Below are positions 1-9,166 of a DNA stretch of 64,000 nucleotides, piece after piece (position 1 is the stretch's first letter; every line of letters starts with the position of its first letter). Both the position numbers and the translations under genes were made by a program. The notes under the pieces are model-generated. The model was not told the DNA's origin. It did no database searches and worked only from the letters and a program-made list of their open reading frames with translations. This DNA is from G963663315 sp963665165 (lineage in GTDB: Bacteria > Pseudomonadota > Gammaproteobacteria > Arenicellales > Poriferihabitantaceae): assembly GCA_963665165.1 (NCBI GenBank), contig OY761989.1, positions 1,488,001 through 1,552,000 on the forward strand, written 5' to 3'.

Positions 1-1354
1 CATACATGAGAGGTGGCATCACGACCGGCATGAGTTCAGCGACTATATCAACAGACCGAAAGCCAATGGCTATCAATCCATCCATACTGTGATATCCGGG
101 CCTGATGACAAGACGGTGGAGGTGCAGATCCGGACATTCGATATGCACGAAGAAAGCGAACTGGGTTTTGCCGCCCACTGGCGGTACAAGGAAACCGAGA
201 AGTATGACAGCAATTTCGATCAAAAGCTGATCTGGCTGCGGCAATTGCTGGAATGGAAAGATGAAGTGCTGGATTCTTCAATGCGTGTTGATCCGGCCAG
301 TGACTCGACAGTGGATTCTGGGGCCGTCAAAACCGGAAACCGGGTTCCGACCCGGAGGCAAAACAGTCGGCAGGTTTATGTGTTCACACCCAAAGGCAAG
401 ATTATTGTCCTGCCCGAAGGAGCGACCCCGATTGATTTTGCCTATGCGATTCATAGTGAGGTCGGGCATCGAACCCGAGGCGCCAGGGTCAACGGAAAAA
501 TGGTTTCCCTGAATTATCTGCTGCAAACCGGGGATCAAGTCAGTATTCAAACAGTAAAATCCGGAGGCCCCAGCCGGGATTGGCTGAGGTTGGATCTGGG
601 TTATGTCAGAACCAGCCGCGCCAGAAACCGGATCAGCCAGTGGCACAAACGTACCGAATACGATCAGAATGTCTCTGAAGGGAGGGCCATGCTGGATCGT
701 GAGTTGCAACGGCTGGGGCTGGGAGACCTGAGTTTCGAAAAACTCAACCAGCATACCTATTTCCGGAAAGTCGATGATCTGCTGGCGTCAATCGGTTCAA
801 ATGATTACAAGATATCGAAACTGTTGTATCCGTTCAGGAAACACGAAAGCGATGATCCGGACAGTATTCCGGTTAAATCGAAAACTGGACCGGACAGTCG
901 GACAACAGGCAGTTTTACCGTTTCGGGAGTGGATAACCTGCTGACCCACATGGCGAAATGCTGCACTCCCATTCCGGGGGATGACATTATCGGGTTTATT
1001 ACCGCAGGCAGGGGAGTCACGATACACAGGAAGGGCTGTAACAATATCTCTGGAATCAAGGGTGAGTTTCGTACGCGCCTGATTGAGGTGGAGTGGGGGC
1101 TTGAAGAGGATTCCCGCTATATACTGGGATTGGAAATTACCGCTAGCCACCGCAGTGGATTACTGCATGACATAACCGAAGCGCTGAAGTCGAACAAGGC
1201 CGATGTCCTGAAAGTGAACATGGAAACGGATTCCGGGCAGATCACCCGTTTCAGTGTCCGACTCGAAGTTGCGGGCGGTATACGCCCCGGAAAATTGATT
1301 TCCCGGCTTTCGGGAATACGGAATGTGTCCAGTATTCGCCGAATCGGGTACTAG
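1..1354 (+). CDS. relA: RelA, (p)ppGpp synthetase I (5' truncated by window edge)
   Basis: This is the C-terminal two thirds of a long RelA/SpoT-type protein; the open frame runs in from base 2 with no start, so the gene begins upstream of the window. The first residues (RPKANGYQSIHT) belong to the end of the ppGpp synthetase domain. A TGS domain follows (VYVFTPKGKI), then a helical region, a conserved zinc-finger segment with the paired cysteines of KCCTPIPGD, and a C-terminal ACT domain (SGLLHDITEALK). RelA makes (p)ppGpp on stalled ribosomes. I prefer RelA over SpoT because SRDWL, LGYV and the arginine-rich stretch after the TGS domain read like RelA, but the HD and EXDD/RXKD regions that would settle it lie outside. 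It ends 16 bases before the convergent uvrA. Confidence 0.9.
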   Translation, partial: IHERWHHDRHEFSDYINRPKANGYQSIHTVISGPDDKTVEVQIRTFDMHEESELGFAAHWRYKETEKYDSNFDQKLIWLRQLLEWKDEVLDSSMRVDPASDSTVDSGAVKTGNRVPTRRQNSRQVYVFTPKGKIIVLPEGATPIDFAYAIHSEVGHRTRGARVNGKMVSLNYLLQTGDQVSIQTVKSGGPSRDWLRLDLGYVRTSRARNRISQWHKRTEYDQNVSEGRAMLDRELQRLGLGDLSFEKLNQHTYFRKVDDLLASIGSNDYKISKLLYPFRKHESDDPDSIPVKSKTGPDSRTTGSFTVSGVDNLLTHMAKCCTPIPGDDIIGFITAGRGVTIHRKGCNNISGIKGEFRTRLIEVEWGLEEDSRYILGLEITASHRSGLLHDITEALKSNKADVLKVNMETDSGQITRFSVRLEVAGGIRPGKLISRLSGIRNVSSIRRIGY

Positions 1355-1370
1355 ACCGGGTACTGGAAAA

Positions 1371-4229
1371 TCAGTGTTTTGACTGGCCTTGCCGTTGTTC
1401 TGTGAGCAGGGGTACCAGATACCTGCCGGTATGGGACCTGTTCTCTCTGGCCACCTGTTCCGGAGTGCCCGACGCGACCACTTCCCCGCCGTCGTCTCCG
1501 CCTTCAGGACCCAGGTCGACAATCCAGTCCGCGGTTTTGATCACATCCAGATTGTGTTCAATGACGATCACGGTATTGCCTTGGTCCCGCAGTCGGTGAA
1601 GGACCGAAAGAAGTTGCCTGATGTCATGAAAATGCAGTCCGGTAGTCGGCTCATCCAGCACGTAAAGAGTCCGGCCGGTATCTCTTTTGGATAATTCCCG
1701 GGACAGCTTGACCCGCTGGGCTTCGCCCCCGGACAAGGTAGTGGCGCTCTGGCCCAGAGTAATATAGCCCAGGCCAACATTGAGTAATGTACCCAGTTGG
1801 CGCTTGATGGATGGAATGGCGTGGAAGAATTCCGCCGCCTCCTCAACGGTCATGGCCAGTATCTCGGCAATATTCCTGCCCTTGAAATAAATTTCCAGCG
1901 TTTCCCGGTTGTACCGTTTACCCTTGCAGGTATCACAAGGTACATAAATATCCGGTAAAAAGTGCATTTCCACACGAATAAGACCGTCGCCCTTGCAGGC
2001 TTCGCAGCGTCCGCCTTTTACATTAAACGAGAATCGTCCGGGTTTGTAACCCCTGGACCGGGATTCCTGGATATTGGTGAATATCTGACGTATGGAGGTA
2101 AACAATCCAGTGTAGGTAGCCGGGTTCGAGCGGGGTGTCCGGCCAATCGGACTCTGGTCTATGGAGATGATTTTGTCAATGTGGTCAAGGCCGTCAATCG
2201 ACTGATAGGGCTGGGGTTTGATTCGAACCAGATGCAGTTTCTCGGCAACGGCGGGATACAGGGTACCGTTGACCAGAGTCGATTTCCCTGAACCGGATAC
2301 TCCGGTGACGCAGGTGAACAGACCCACCGGTATTTCCACACAGGCATTTTTGAGATTATTCCCTGTCGCGTTCCGAATCCGCAAAACCCGGCGCGGATCG
2401 ATCGGTGTTCTTTTTTCCGGGATTTCTATTTTCTCTTCACCACTCAGATAGCGGCCGGTTATCGAGTGATGGCTGTTTCTGACTGTATCGGGAGCGCCTT
2501 CCACCACGACCTGCCCTCCGTCCTTGCCTGCGCCCGGTCCGATATCGACCACATAATCAGCCCTTGTGATTGCTTCCTGGTCATGTTCGACCACGATGAC
2601 CGTATTACCCAGGTCCCGCAAGTGGACCAGGGTTTTCAATAACCGCTCATTATCCCGTTGATGCAGTCCAATGGACGGCTCGTCCAGGACATACATTACG
2701 CCAACCAGGCCGGAACCTATTTGAGAGGCAAGCCGTATACGCTGGGCTTCGCCGCCGGACAATGTTTCCGCCGCGCGGGAAAGGGTCAGGTAATTCAATC
2801 CGACATTGATCAGAAAACCCAGTCTGTTACGAATCTCCTGAATGATTTTCGCCGCAATTTCCGCACGTCTCCCCCGCAGTTTCAGGTTCTCGAAAAACGC
2901 AAGGGCCCTGCCGATCGGAAGTGCGGTCAGTTGATGGATAGTTTGACCCTGGATAAAAACATGACGGGCCTGGATACGCAGGCGGCTGCCATTGCAACTC
3001 GAGCAAACCCGTGAACTCATGTAGCGACTGAGATATTCCCGGGCGAGGGAAGAATCGGTTTCCCGGTAACGCCGTTCGTAATTATTGATGACGCCTTCGA
3101 ATACATGCCGTTTCTGGTACTTGCGGCCCGGCCTGGAATAGACAAAACTGATCTTTTCACTGCCGCTGCCATACAATACAATGTCCTGGTTTTCCTTCGA
3201 CAGACTTGCAAACGGCGTCTCCATATCGAATTGATAATGTTTGGCGACACAAGCGAGTTGGGCATAGTAGTAGCCACTGCGCCGGTCCCAATTTGGAATA
3301 GCGCCGGCGGACAACGGCAATTCGGCATCCTGCACAATACGATCCGGGTCGAAAAAACGGCGTATCCCCAGGCCGTCGCATTCCTCGCAGGCGCCCGCGG
3401 GATTGTTGAATGAGAAGAGTCTCGGTTCCAGTTCGTCCAGACTGTACCCGCACCACGGGCAGCCGAATCTATTGGAGAATAATTGCGTCTCCCTGATATT
3501 CCTCCGGGAATCCAGAATCGCCACTTTCGCTGTGCCGGCAGTGAGTTGAAGAGCGGTTTCAAAAGATTCCGCCAGGCGTTGCTGGTTCTCCTGCCGGATG
3601 ATCAGGCGGTCCACAATGACGTCAATGTGATGTTTGTAACGTTTATCCAGCTTTGGCGGATCATCCAGTTCAACCATGTCGCCATCGATGATTGCGCGGA
3701 TATACCCCTGGGAATGAAGCTCACCGATCAATTGCTGGAATTCCCCCTTGCGGTCTGTGACGACCGGGGCCAGCAGCATGGCCGCGGTGCCTTCAGGTTG
3801 GCGCATTACCAGATCAACCATTTGGCTGACCGTCTGGGCCTCCAGCGTAACGTCGTGGTCCGGGCATTTCGGATCGCCGACCCGGGCAAACAGGAGCCTC
3901 AGATAATCGTAGATTTCGGTGACCGTGCCTACCGTGGAGCGGGGGTTATGGGAAGATGATTTTTGCTCTATGCTGATGGCGGGCGAAAGCCCTTCGATCA
4001 GATCGACATCGGGTTTTTCCATGAGTGACAGAAACTGTCGGGCATAGGTCGATAGCGACTCCACATAGCGCCGTTGTCCTTCGGCGTAAATCGTATCGAA
4101 GGCCAGGGAGGATTTCCCGGAGCCCGACAAGCCGGTGATGACAATCAGTTTGTCTCTCGGCAAGTCGAGATCGATGGATTTCAGATTATGCGTGCGCGCT
4201 CCACGGATCAGGATGTTTTGAACTGACAC
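1371..4229 (-). CDS. uvrA: UvrA, excinuclease ABC subunit A
   Basis: UvrA is the damage-recognition ATPase of nucleotide excision repair and works as a dimer with UvrB. The 952 residues are close to the usual 940 or so. Walker A GLSGSGKSS lies at about residues 33-41, the first zinc module has cysteines near 257, 260, 281 and 284, and there are two LSGGEAQR ABC signatures, a second Walker A (GVSGSGKST) and a second zinc module (CEACKGDG...CDTCKG). The start is GTG at 4227-4229; no in-frame ATG lies nearby upstream and the protein begins at the usual family N-terminus. It is divergent from an MFS gene followed by ssb, a common gammaproteobacterial arrangement. I see no CTGT-N8-ACAG LexA box in the intergenic region. 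Confidence 0.97.
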   Translation of the reverse strand: MSVQNILIRGARTHNLKSIDLDLPRDKLIVITGLSGSGKSSLAFDTIYAEGQRRYVESLSTYARQFLSLMEKPDVDLIEGLSPAISIEQKSSSHNPRSTVGTVTEIYDYLRLLFARVGDPKCPDHDVTLEAQTVSQMVDLVMRQPEGTAAMLLAPVVTDRKGEFQQLIGELHSQGYIRAIIDGDMVELDDPPKLDKRYKHHIDVIVDRLIIRQENQQRLAESFETALQLTAGTAKVAILDSRRNIRETQLFSNRFGCPWCGYSLDELEPRLFSFNNPAGACEECDGLGIRRFFDPDRIVQDAELPLSAGAIPNWDRRSGYYYAQLACVAKHYQFDMETPFASLSKENQDIVLYGSGSEKISFVYSRPGRKYQKRHVFEGVINNYERRYRETDSSLAREYLSRYMSSRVCSSCNGSRLRIQARHVFIQGQTIHQLTALPIGRALAFFENLKLRGRRAEIAAKIIQEIRNRLGFLINVGLNYLTLSRAAETLSGGEAQRIRLASQIGSGLVGVMYVLDEPSIGLHQRDNERLLKTLVHLRDLGNTVIVVEHDQEAITRADYVVDIGPGAGKDGGQVVVEGAPDTVRNSHHSITGRYLSGEEKIEIPEKRTPIDPRRVLRIRNATGNNLKNACVEIPVGLFTCVTGVSGSGKSTLVNGTLYPAVAEKLHLVRIKPQPYQSIDGLDHIDKIISIDQSPIGRTPRSNPATYTGLFTSIRQIFTNIQESRSRGYKPGRFSFNVKGGRCEACKGDGLIRVEMHFLPDIYVPCDTCKGKRYNRETLEIYFKGRNIAEILAMTVEEAAEFFHAIPSIKRQLGTLLNVGLGYITLGQSATTLSGGEAQRVKLSRELSKRDTGRTLYVLDEPTTGLHFHDIRQLLSVLHRLRDQGNTVIVIEHNLDVIKTADWIVDLGPEGGDDGGEVVASGTPEQVARENRSHTGRYLVPLLTEQRQGQSKH

Positions 4230-4259
4230 TGAAGGTGATTTTCATAAAATAAACCTGAT

Positions 4260-4289
4260 ACTATACGCGCTCTTTTACCGCTCGAACAA
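4260..4289 (-). promoter_or_regulatory. Candidate sigma70 promoter for uvrA
   Basis: Read on the minus strand, a -35-like TTGTTC (4284-4289) and a -10-like TATAGT (4260-4265) are separated by 18 bases. They sit about 30 bases upstream of the uvrA GTG. This is a pattern match only. Confidence 0.4.
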
Positions 4290-4352
4290 CCCTGTTGTGA
4301 AAATAGTTCTGCTACCCGGCGCCGTTCAAAAGTGACGGCCACTACCCGGCAT

Positions 4353-5600
4353 ATGACGCCGTCCGATACTGCGATGACCCCGGCGGAACGGCGGGCGGTC
4401 ATTTCCCTGGCGGGCGTTTTTTCGCTGCGTATGTTCGGGCTGTTCATGCTATTGCCGGTTCTGTCCGTCTATGCCGGTGACTTGACGCATACCACGCCAT
4501 TATTGATCGGATTGGCGCTCGGTTCCTATGGCTTGACCCAGGCCCTGTTCCAGATTCCTTTCGGATTGGCATCGGATCGGATCAATCGCAAACATGTGAT
4601 CGCTTTCGGTCTCGTCGTATTTGCTATGGGCAGTGTTGTCGCTGCATTATCGGATTCGATCCATGGTTTGATAATCGGTAGAAGTATCCAGGGCTGTGGC
4701 GCAATTTCGGCGGCTACGCTGGCCCTGACCGCGGACCTGACGCGAAACAGTCAGCGTACCAGGGCCATGGCCGTAATCGGTATCTGCATTGGCCTGTCAT
4801 TCATGCTGGCGCTGGTCATTGCCCCCCCGGTGCAACACTGGATCGGAGTTCCCGGACTATTCTGGTTGACTGCGGGTTTCTCGGTTATCGCCATATTTGC
4901 TGTATTGCGGGTCGTTCCGGATACAGAACCCGGCCTCTGCCATGGAGATATGGCGCCAGCCAGCGCGCAAATCAGAAGATCATTCGCGGATCTTCAACTG
5001 ATGCAATTGAATCTCGGTATCTTTTTATCCCACGCGGTTTTGACCGCGCTGTTTCTGGCTCTGCCCGCGTTACTGATTTCCCGGGGCAATTACCCTTTGG
5101 AGGCCCATTGGAAAATCTACATCCCGATATTGCTGATATCGGTGCCTGGAATGGCGCCGTTTATCATTGCCGGCTCCAGAACGCGAATGATTCCTCATGC
5201 TTACCGGGCGGCGGTCCTGCTTTTACTGGTTTCTTTCGCGATACTGGTATTGGGTGAATCACGCCCGGTCATCTGGCTGCTGGGTGGTGTGGTGGTGTTT
5301 TTCAGCGCCTTCAACGCGCTTGAATCGCTGTTGCCTTCGATGGTTTCCCAGATCGCGCCAATTGACGGCAAAGGAACGGCGCTTGCCATTTATAATACCT
5401 TTCAGTTTGCCGGGGTTTTTGCCGGGGGTGTTGCGGGAGGCTGGATATACGGAGAGTATGACAGCCCGGGAGTGTTTATTTTTTGTGGCGGGATGATTAC
5501 AATCTGGTTACTGACCAGTTGTATTTTTTTCAGGTTCAGGCTGACTGGCGCGAGCGTGGTTGAAACAGGGCGTTCAGGCGATACTCGAAGAAATGCCTGA
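4353..5600 (+). CDS. MFS transporter, YajR-like
   Basis: This is a Major Facilitator Superfamily inner-membrane carrier of about 415 residues with roughly twelve hydrophobic segments. The family motif is seen at the second loop as FGLASDRINRKHVIAFG, and the N-terminus (TPAERRAVISLAGVFSLRM) resembles YajR and its relatives. It is shorter than E. coli YajR and appears to lack the extra C-terminal domain. The open frame reaches a GTG at 4332; I chose the ATG at 4353, and the ATG at 4371 is equally possible. The substrate is unknown. The gene sits between uvrA and ssb, a position often held by such a carrier in this class of bacteria. Confidence 0.85.
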   Translation: MTPSDTAMTPAERRAVISLAGVFSLRMFGLFMLLPVLSVYAGDLTHTTPLLIGLALGSYGLTQALFQIPFGLASDRINRKHVIAFGLVVFAMGSVVAALSDSIHGLIIGRSIQGCGAISAATLALTADLTRNSQRTRAMAVIGICIGLSFMLALVIAPPVQHWIGVPGLFWLTAGFSVIAIFAVLRVVPDTEPGLCHGDMAPASAQIRRSFADLQLMQLNLGIFLSHAVLTALFLALPALLISRGNYPLEAHWKIYIPILLISVPGMAPFIIAGSRTRMIPHAYRAAVLLLLVSFAILVLGESRPVIWLLGGVVVFFSAFNALESLLPSMVSQIAPIDGKGTALAIYNTFQFAGVFAGGVAGGWIYGEYDSPGVFIFCGGMITIWLLTSCIFFRFRLTGASVVETGRSGDTRRNA

Positions 5601-5737
5601 TTGCGGACCAGAAGCCGTGAATGGAATCAGGGAAGTCCGTATCGGAACCGGAGAAACGGCCGCTCGCCGCATAGTGGAAGGACCTGTTTACACTGACGCC
5701 AAAGCCCAAAAACCAATCAATATCCAAGGAGATCAAT

Positions 5738-6196
5738 ATGTCGAGAGGTATCAACAAAGTTATACTGGTCGGGAATCTGGGGCAGGACCCTGAAATTCGT
5801 TATACGCCGGGCGGCCTGGCAATAGCCAACGCCACTGTTGCAACCAGTGATTCCTGGAAGGACAAGCAGACCGGGGAACAGCAGGAAAGGACAGAATGGC
5901 ACAGGGTCGTGTTTTTCAGTCGTCTTGCGGAAGTTGTCGGTGAGTATCTGAGGAAAGGCTCGCAGGTTTACATCGAGGGGCGATTGCAGACTCGCAAATG
6001 GCAGGACCCAAGCGGACAGGACCGTTACACCACTGAGATCGTAGCCAATGAGATGCAGATGCTGGGTAGCCGCAGCCAGGGCGCGGGAGCGCCGCCGACT
6101 GACTATAACCAGTCCCGGCCAACGTCAAAACCGGCTGCGAAGCGAGACACGGCCCCTGCGGCGCCAGACGATTTCGATGACGACATTCCGTTCTGA
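5738..6196 (+). CDS. ssb: SSB, single-stranded DNA-binding protein
   Basis: SSB coats single-stranded DNA in replication, recombination and repair. The 152-residue protein starts SRGINKVILVGNLGQDPE, has an OB fold over about residues 1-105, a Gln/Pro/Ala-rich linker, and ends in the acidic tip DDFDDDIPF that recruits partner proteins. A strong ribosome-binding site AAGGAG (5726-5731) stands 6 bases before the ATG. The 137 bases between the MFS gene and ssb hold no convincing gene. No LexA box was seen. Confidence 0.97.
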   Translation: MSRGINKVILVGNLGQDPEIRYTPGGLAIANATVATSDSWKDKQTGEQQERTEWHRVVFFSRLAEVVGEYLRKGSQVYIEGRLQTRKWQDPSGQDRYTTEIVANEMQMLGSRSQGAGAPPTDYNQSRPTSKPAAKRDTAPAAPDDFDDDIPF

Positions 6197-6229
6197 CCGG
6201 CGGGTCGCTTGCGCTTGTCGTCCGGGTCG

Positions 6230-6868
6230 ATGAAAGACCTGAAGCAGCTTAAACGGGAATACTCGGATACAGGGATCGGCAGGGACAGCATTGATCCGGA
6301 TCCGATCGTTCAATTTGCGTCATGGTTCGCACAGGCGGTCGATTCAGGCATTGCCGAGCCGAATGGATTTTCCCTGTGTACCGTCTCCACCGGGGGCAGG
6401 CCCGCCCAGCGAACCGTCCTGATGAAATCGTATGACGATTCCGGGTTTGTTTTCTATACCAACCATGGCAGCAGGAAGGCGCGGCAGATGATGGAAAACA
6501 ACCGGGTCTCGATGCTCTTTCCCTGGTACGAATTGCATCGTCAGATCCATATCGAGGGAGAAGTGTCGAGGATTGACGATGACCAGTCCTCGGTGTACTT
6601 CAGTTCGCGGCCCCGTACCAGCCAGGTGGGCGCCTGGGCTTCGCATCAAAGCGAAATCATCGCTTCGCGTTCGCTGCTGGAGGAACAATTCCGGAACATG
6701 GAAAGGAAATTCCAGGATCGGACCATTCCATTGCCCGCGTTTTGGGGAGGCTACCGGATCAAACCGGACCGATTCGAGTTCTGGCAGGGCAGAAGCCATC
6801 GCCTGCATGACCGCCTGGTCTATCGCCGGGACCAGGGGCAGTGGAAAATAACGCGCTTGTCCCCCTAG
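6230..6868 (+). CDS. pdxH: PdxH, pyridoxine/pyridoxamine 5'-phosphate oxidase
   Basis: PdxH is an FMN-dependent enzyme that makes pyridoxal 5'-phosphate from pyridoxine or pyridoxamine 5'-phosphate. From the ATG at 6230 the product is 212 residues, the normal size. Family features are the FMN-binding core (RTVLMKSYDDSGFVFYTN), SRKARQ, FFPW-like LFPWYELHRQI, the segment SRPRTSQVGAWASHQS, and the invariant C-terminus RLSP. The frame extends to a TTG at 6209, but the ATG fits the family start better. It follows ssb by about 33 bases and converges on parE, with 24 bases between the stop codons. Confidence 0.96.
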   Translation: MKDLKQLKREYSDTGIGRDSIDPDPIVQFASWFAQAVDSGIAEPNGFSLCTVSTGGRPAQRTVLMKSYDDSGFVFYTNHGSRKARQMMENNRVSMLFPWYELHRQIHIEGEVSRIDDDQSSVYFSSRPRTSQVGAWASHQSEIIASRSLLEEQFRNMERKFQDRTIPLPAFWGGYRIKPDRFEFWQGRSHRLHDRLVYRRDQGQWKITRLSP

Positions 6869-6892
6869 AAGCCTGCGCTTGATACCGGCGGC

Positions 6893-8785
6893 TTATATCC
6901 ATTCGATCTGGTCACCCTTGTCACTGAGCCATGATTTGCGGTCGGAAGCCCGTTTTTTGGCCAAAAGCATATCCAGTAATGAATGCGTTCCATCCCCGTC
7001 CACGACTTCGAGTTGTTGCAGGCTCCGGGTTGCCGGAGCCATGGTGGTTTCCCTGAGCTGCAGGGGGTTCATTTCACCCAGCCCCTTGAATCTCTGGATG
7101 TTGATCCTGCTTCTGGTTTTCCCGGAGTCTATCTGTTTCAATATATTCTCCTTATCCTCTTCGTCCAGCGCGTAGAAGACCTTTTTGGCTACGTCGATTC
7201 GATAAAGCGGCGGCATGGCCACACATACCCGGCCTTCACCCACCAGCGCCGGAAAGTGACGCAGAAACAGGGCGCATAACAAGGTGGCAATGTGCGCGCC
7301 ATCGAAGTCGGCGTCCGCGAGCACGCAAACCCGGCCATAGCGCAACCCGGACAAGTCGTCGGATCCCGGGTCCACACCCAGCGCGACGGCAATGTCATGG
7401 ACTTCCTGGGATGCGAGCACTTCGGCGGAATCCACCTCCCAAGTGTTCAGTATTTTTCCCCGAAGTGGCATCACCGCCTGGAAATTACGTTGCCGGGCCT
7501 GTTTCGCCGACCCTCCGGCGGAATCCCCTTCCACCAGGAACAACTCGGTTCTTTCCAGATCGTCGCTGATGCAGTCGGCCAGCTTGCCGGGCAGGGCAGG
7601 GCCACTGCTTATTTTCTTGCGCTGTACCCGTTTGCCTGCCTGCAAGCTGCGCTGGGCGTTTTCAATCGCAATGCGGGCAATGTTTTCCGCGTCGGTGATG
7701 TTGTGGTTCAACCAGAAACCGAACGCGTCCTTGACGGCGCCCTGAACCATTACAGCTGTTTCCCGTGACGACAATCGATCCTTGGTCTGGCCACTGAACC
7801 GGGGTTCCCGGACCCGCACGGACAGAATCCAGGTGCAATGGCTGACGACATCGTCCGCGGAAATCCGGATACCACGGGGGAGCATATCCCTGAATTCACA
7901 AAACTCCCTGACCGCTTCGGTCAACCCGCTGCGAAAACCGCTTACATGAGTGCCTCCTCTCGGCGTGGGCACCAGATTGACGTAACTTTCAGTGAGAACC
8001 CCGCCGCCATCGGTGACCCATGCCACGGCCCAGTCCAGTTCCCCGGATTCGGCCCGGAATTTGCCGATATAGGGAATTGACGGAACCAGCTCCGCATCTG
8101 CCAGGGCTCCGGCAAGATATTCGAGCAAACCATCGTCGTAATACCATGATTCCGCGTTCTCCGGGGTTTCCTCATCAAAAAAACGGACATGCAGCCCCGG
8201 ACACAAAACCGCTTTTGCCTTCAAAATTCCTTTCAATCCGGCGATGTCGAATTCAGGGGAATCGAAATAGGAGGGATCCGGGTAAAAACGGATTTTCGTT
8301 CCGGCGCCGGAGCGAACGGATTTGCCCGTGACCGCGAGATCTGTTTTTTTCTCTCCATGGGCAAAGCTGATATGGTATTGCTGACCGTTCCGTCGAATCC
8401 ATACCTCCATTTTTTTCGACAGGGCGTTGACGACCGCAACCCCGACTCCATGCAATCCCCCGGAATACTGGTAATGTTCTCCCGAGAATTTTCCGCCCGT
8501 ATGCAAACGGGTCAGAATCAGCTCGACCCCGCTGACGCCTTCTTCCTGATGGACATCCACCGGCATACCCCGTCCATTATCCGATACGGTGAGTGAACCG
8601 TCCTGATGCAAATGGACCTCGATCAGGTTCGCATGTCCGGCAATCGCCTCGTCCACACTGTTATCGATTACTTCATGGGCCAGATGGTTGGGACGGTCTG
8701 TTTCGGTGTACATTCCCGGTCGTTTACGGACTGGTTCAAGCCCGGTCAGAACTTCAATGGCGGATGCGTTGTAACGGCTGGTCAT
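6893..8785 (-). CDS. parE: ParE, topoisomerase IV subunit B
   Basis: ParE is the ATPase subunit of topoisomerase IV, which decatenates chromosomes with ParC. At 630 residues it matches ParE rather than the longer GyrB. The GHKL ATPase domain shows HEVIDNSVDEAIAG (Glu38, Asn42), DNGRGMP (69-75) and GGLHGVG (109-115). The TOPRIM domain shows VEGDSAGGSAKQAR near residue 410 and DADFDGAHI, and the C-terminus has QRFKGLGEMNP. The partner parC is not in the window. The ATG at 8783-8785 begins MTSRYNASAIEVLTGLEPV, the standard start. Confidence 0.97.
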   Translation of the reverse strand: MTSRYNASAIEVLTGLEPVRKRPGMYTETDRPNHLAHEVIDNSVDEAIAGHANLIEVHLHQDGSLTVSDNGRGMPVDVHQEEGVSGVELILTRLHTGGKFSGEHYQYSGGLHGVGVAVVNALSKKMEVWIRRNGQQYHISFAHGEKKTDLAVTGKSVRSGAGTKIRFYPDPSYFDSPEFDIAGLKGILKAKAVLCPGLHVRFFDEETPENAESWYYDDGLLEYLAGALADAELVPSIPYIGKFRAESGELDWAVAWVTDGGGVLTESYVNLVPTPRGGTHVSGFRSGLTEAVREFCEFRDMLPRGIRISADDVVSHCTWILSVRVREPRFSGQTKDRLSSRETAVMVQGAVKDAFGFWLNHNITDAENIARIAIENAQRSLQAGKRVQRKKISSGPALPGKLADCISDDLERTELFLVEGDSAGGSAKQARQRNFQAVMPLRGKILNTWEVDSAEVLASQEVHDIAVALGVDPGSDDLSGLRYGRVCVLADADFDGAHIATLLCALFLRHFPALVGEGRVCVAMPPLYRIDVAKKVFYALDEEDKENILKQIDSGKTRSRINIQRFKGLGEMNPLQLRETTMAPATRSLQQLEVVDGDGTHSLLDMLLAKKRASDRKSWLSDKGDQIEWI

Positions 8786-8817
8786 GAAATTTATTTCCGG
8801 ATTTTCACAATTTATCC

Positions 8818-8847
8818 TTGTCGCTAATCTGACTTTATTACTATACT
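8818..8847 (+). promoter_or_regulatory. Candidate sigma70 promoter for xseB-ispA-dxs
   Basis: TTGTCG (8818-8823) and TATACT (8842-8847) are separated by 18 bases. The pair lies 31 bases upstream of the xseB ATG in the parE/xseB divergent spacer. It would drive the whole three-gene operon. Confidence 0.55.
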
Positions 8848-8878
8848 TGGCTGATACCCAACCCGATTATTGCGTATT

Positions 8879-9166
8879 ATGGCAGCCCCGAGGAAAAAAC
8901 CGATAGCGGATTTTGAAAAATCCCTGGCTGAGCTGGAAAAAATTGTAAGACGAATGGAACAGGGAGATCAATCGCTGGACGATACACTCCAGGATTTCGA
9001 ACGTGGAATGGTGTTGTCTGAACTGTGCCGGAAAGGATTGGATGAAGCGCAGCAAAAGGTGGAGATGCTGGTTAAAAGACATGGCGACTACCGCTTGGAA
9101 ATTGTCGACAGTGACTCAACCACGGATATGGGCAACCAGTCCCACGACGGTTGGACCGTTAAGTGA
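8879..9166 (+). CDS. xseB: XseB, exonuclease VII small subunit
   Basis: XseB is the small subunit of exonuclease VII, a single-strand nuclease. From the ATG at 8879 it is 95 residues and almost entirely helical. The family core is plain: FEKSLAELEKIVRRME, then LDDTLQDFERGM and CRKGLDEAQQKVE. A TTG three codons upstream (8870) is an alternative start. It overlaps ispA by 4 bases. The large subunit xseA is elsewhere, as is usual for this operon type. Confidence 0.95.
   Translation: MAAPRKKPIADFEKSLAELEKIVRRMEQGDQSLDDTLQDFERGMVLSELCRKGLDEAQQKVEMLVKRHGDYRLEIVDSDSTTDMGNQSHDGWTVK

Noticed and set aside
1..1354. SpoT as an alternative for the first gene
   Set aside because: The TGS and following region read as RelA, though the decisive N-terminal domain is outside the window.
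5560..5793. 77-codon frame bridging the MFS gene and ssb
   Set aside because: It overlaps both genes out of frame and lacks a ribosome-binding site.
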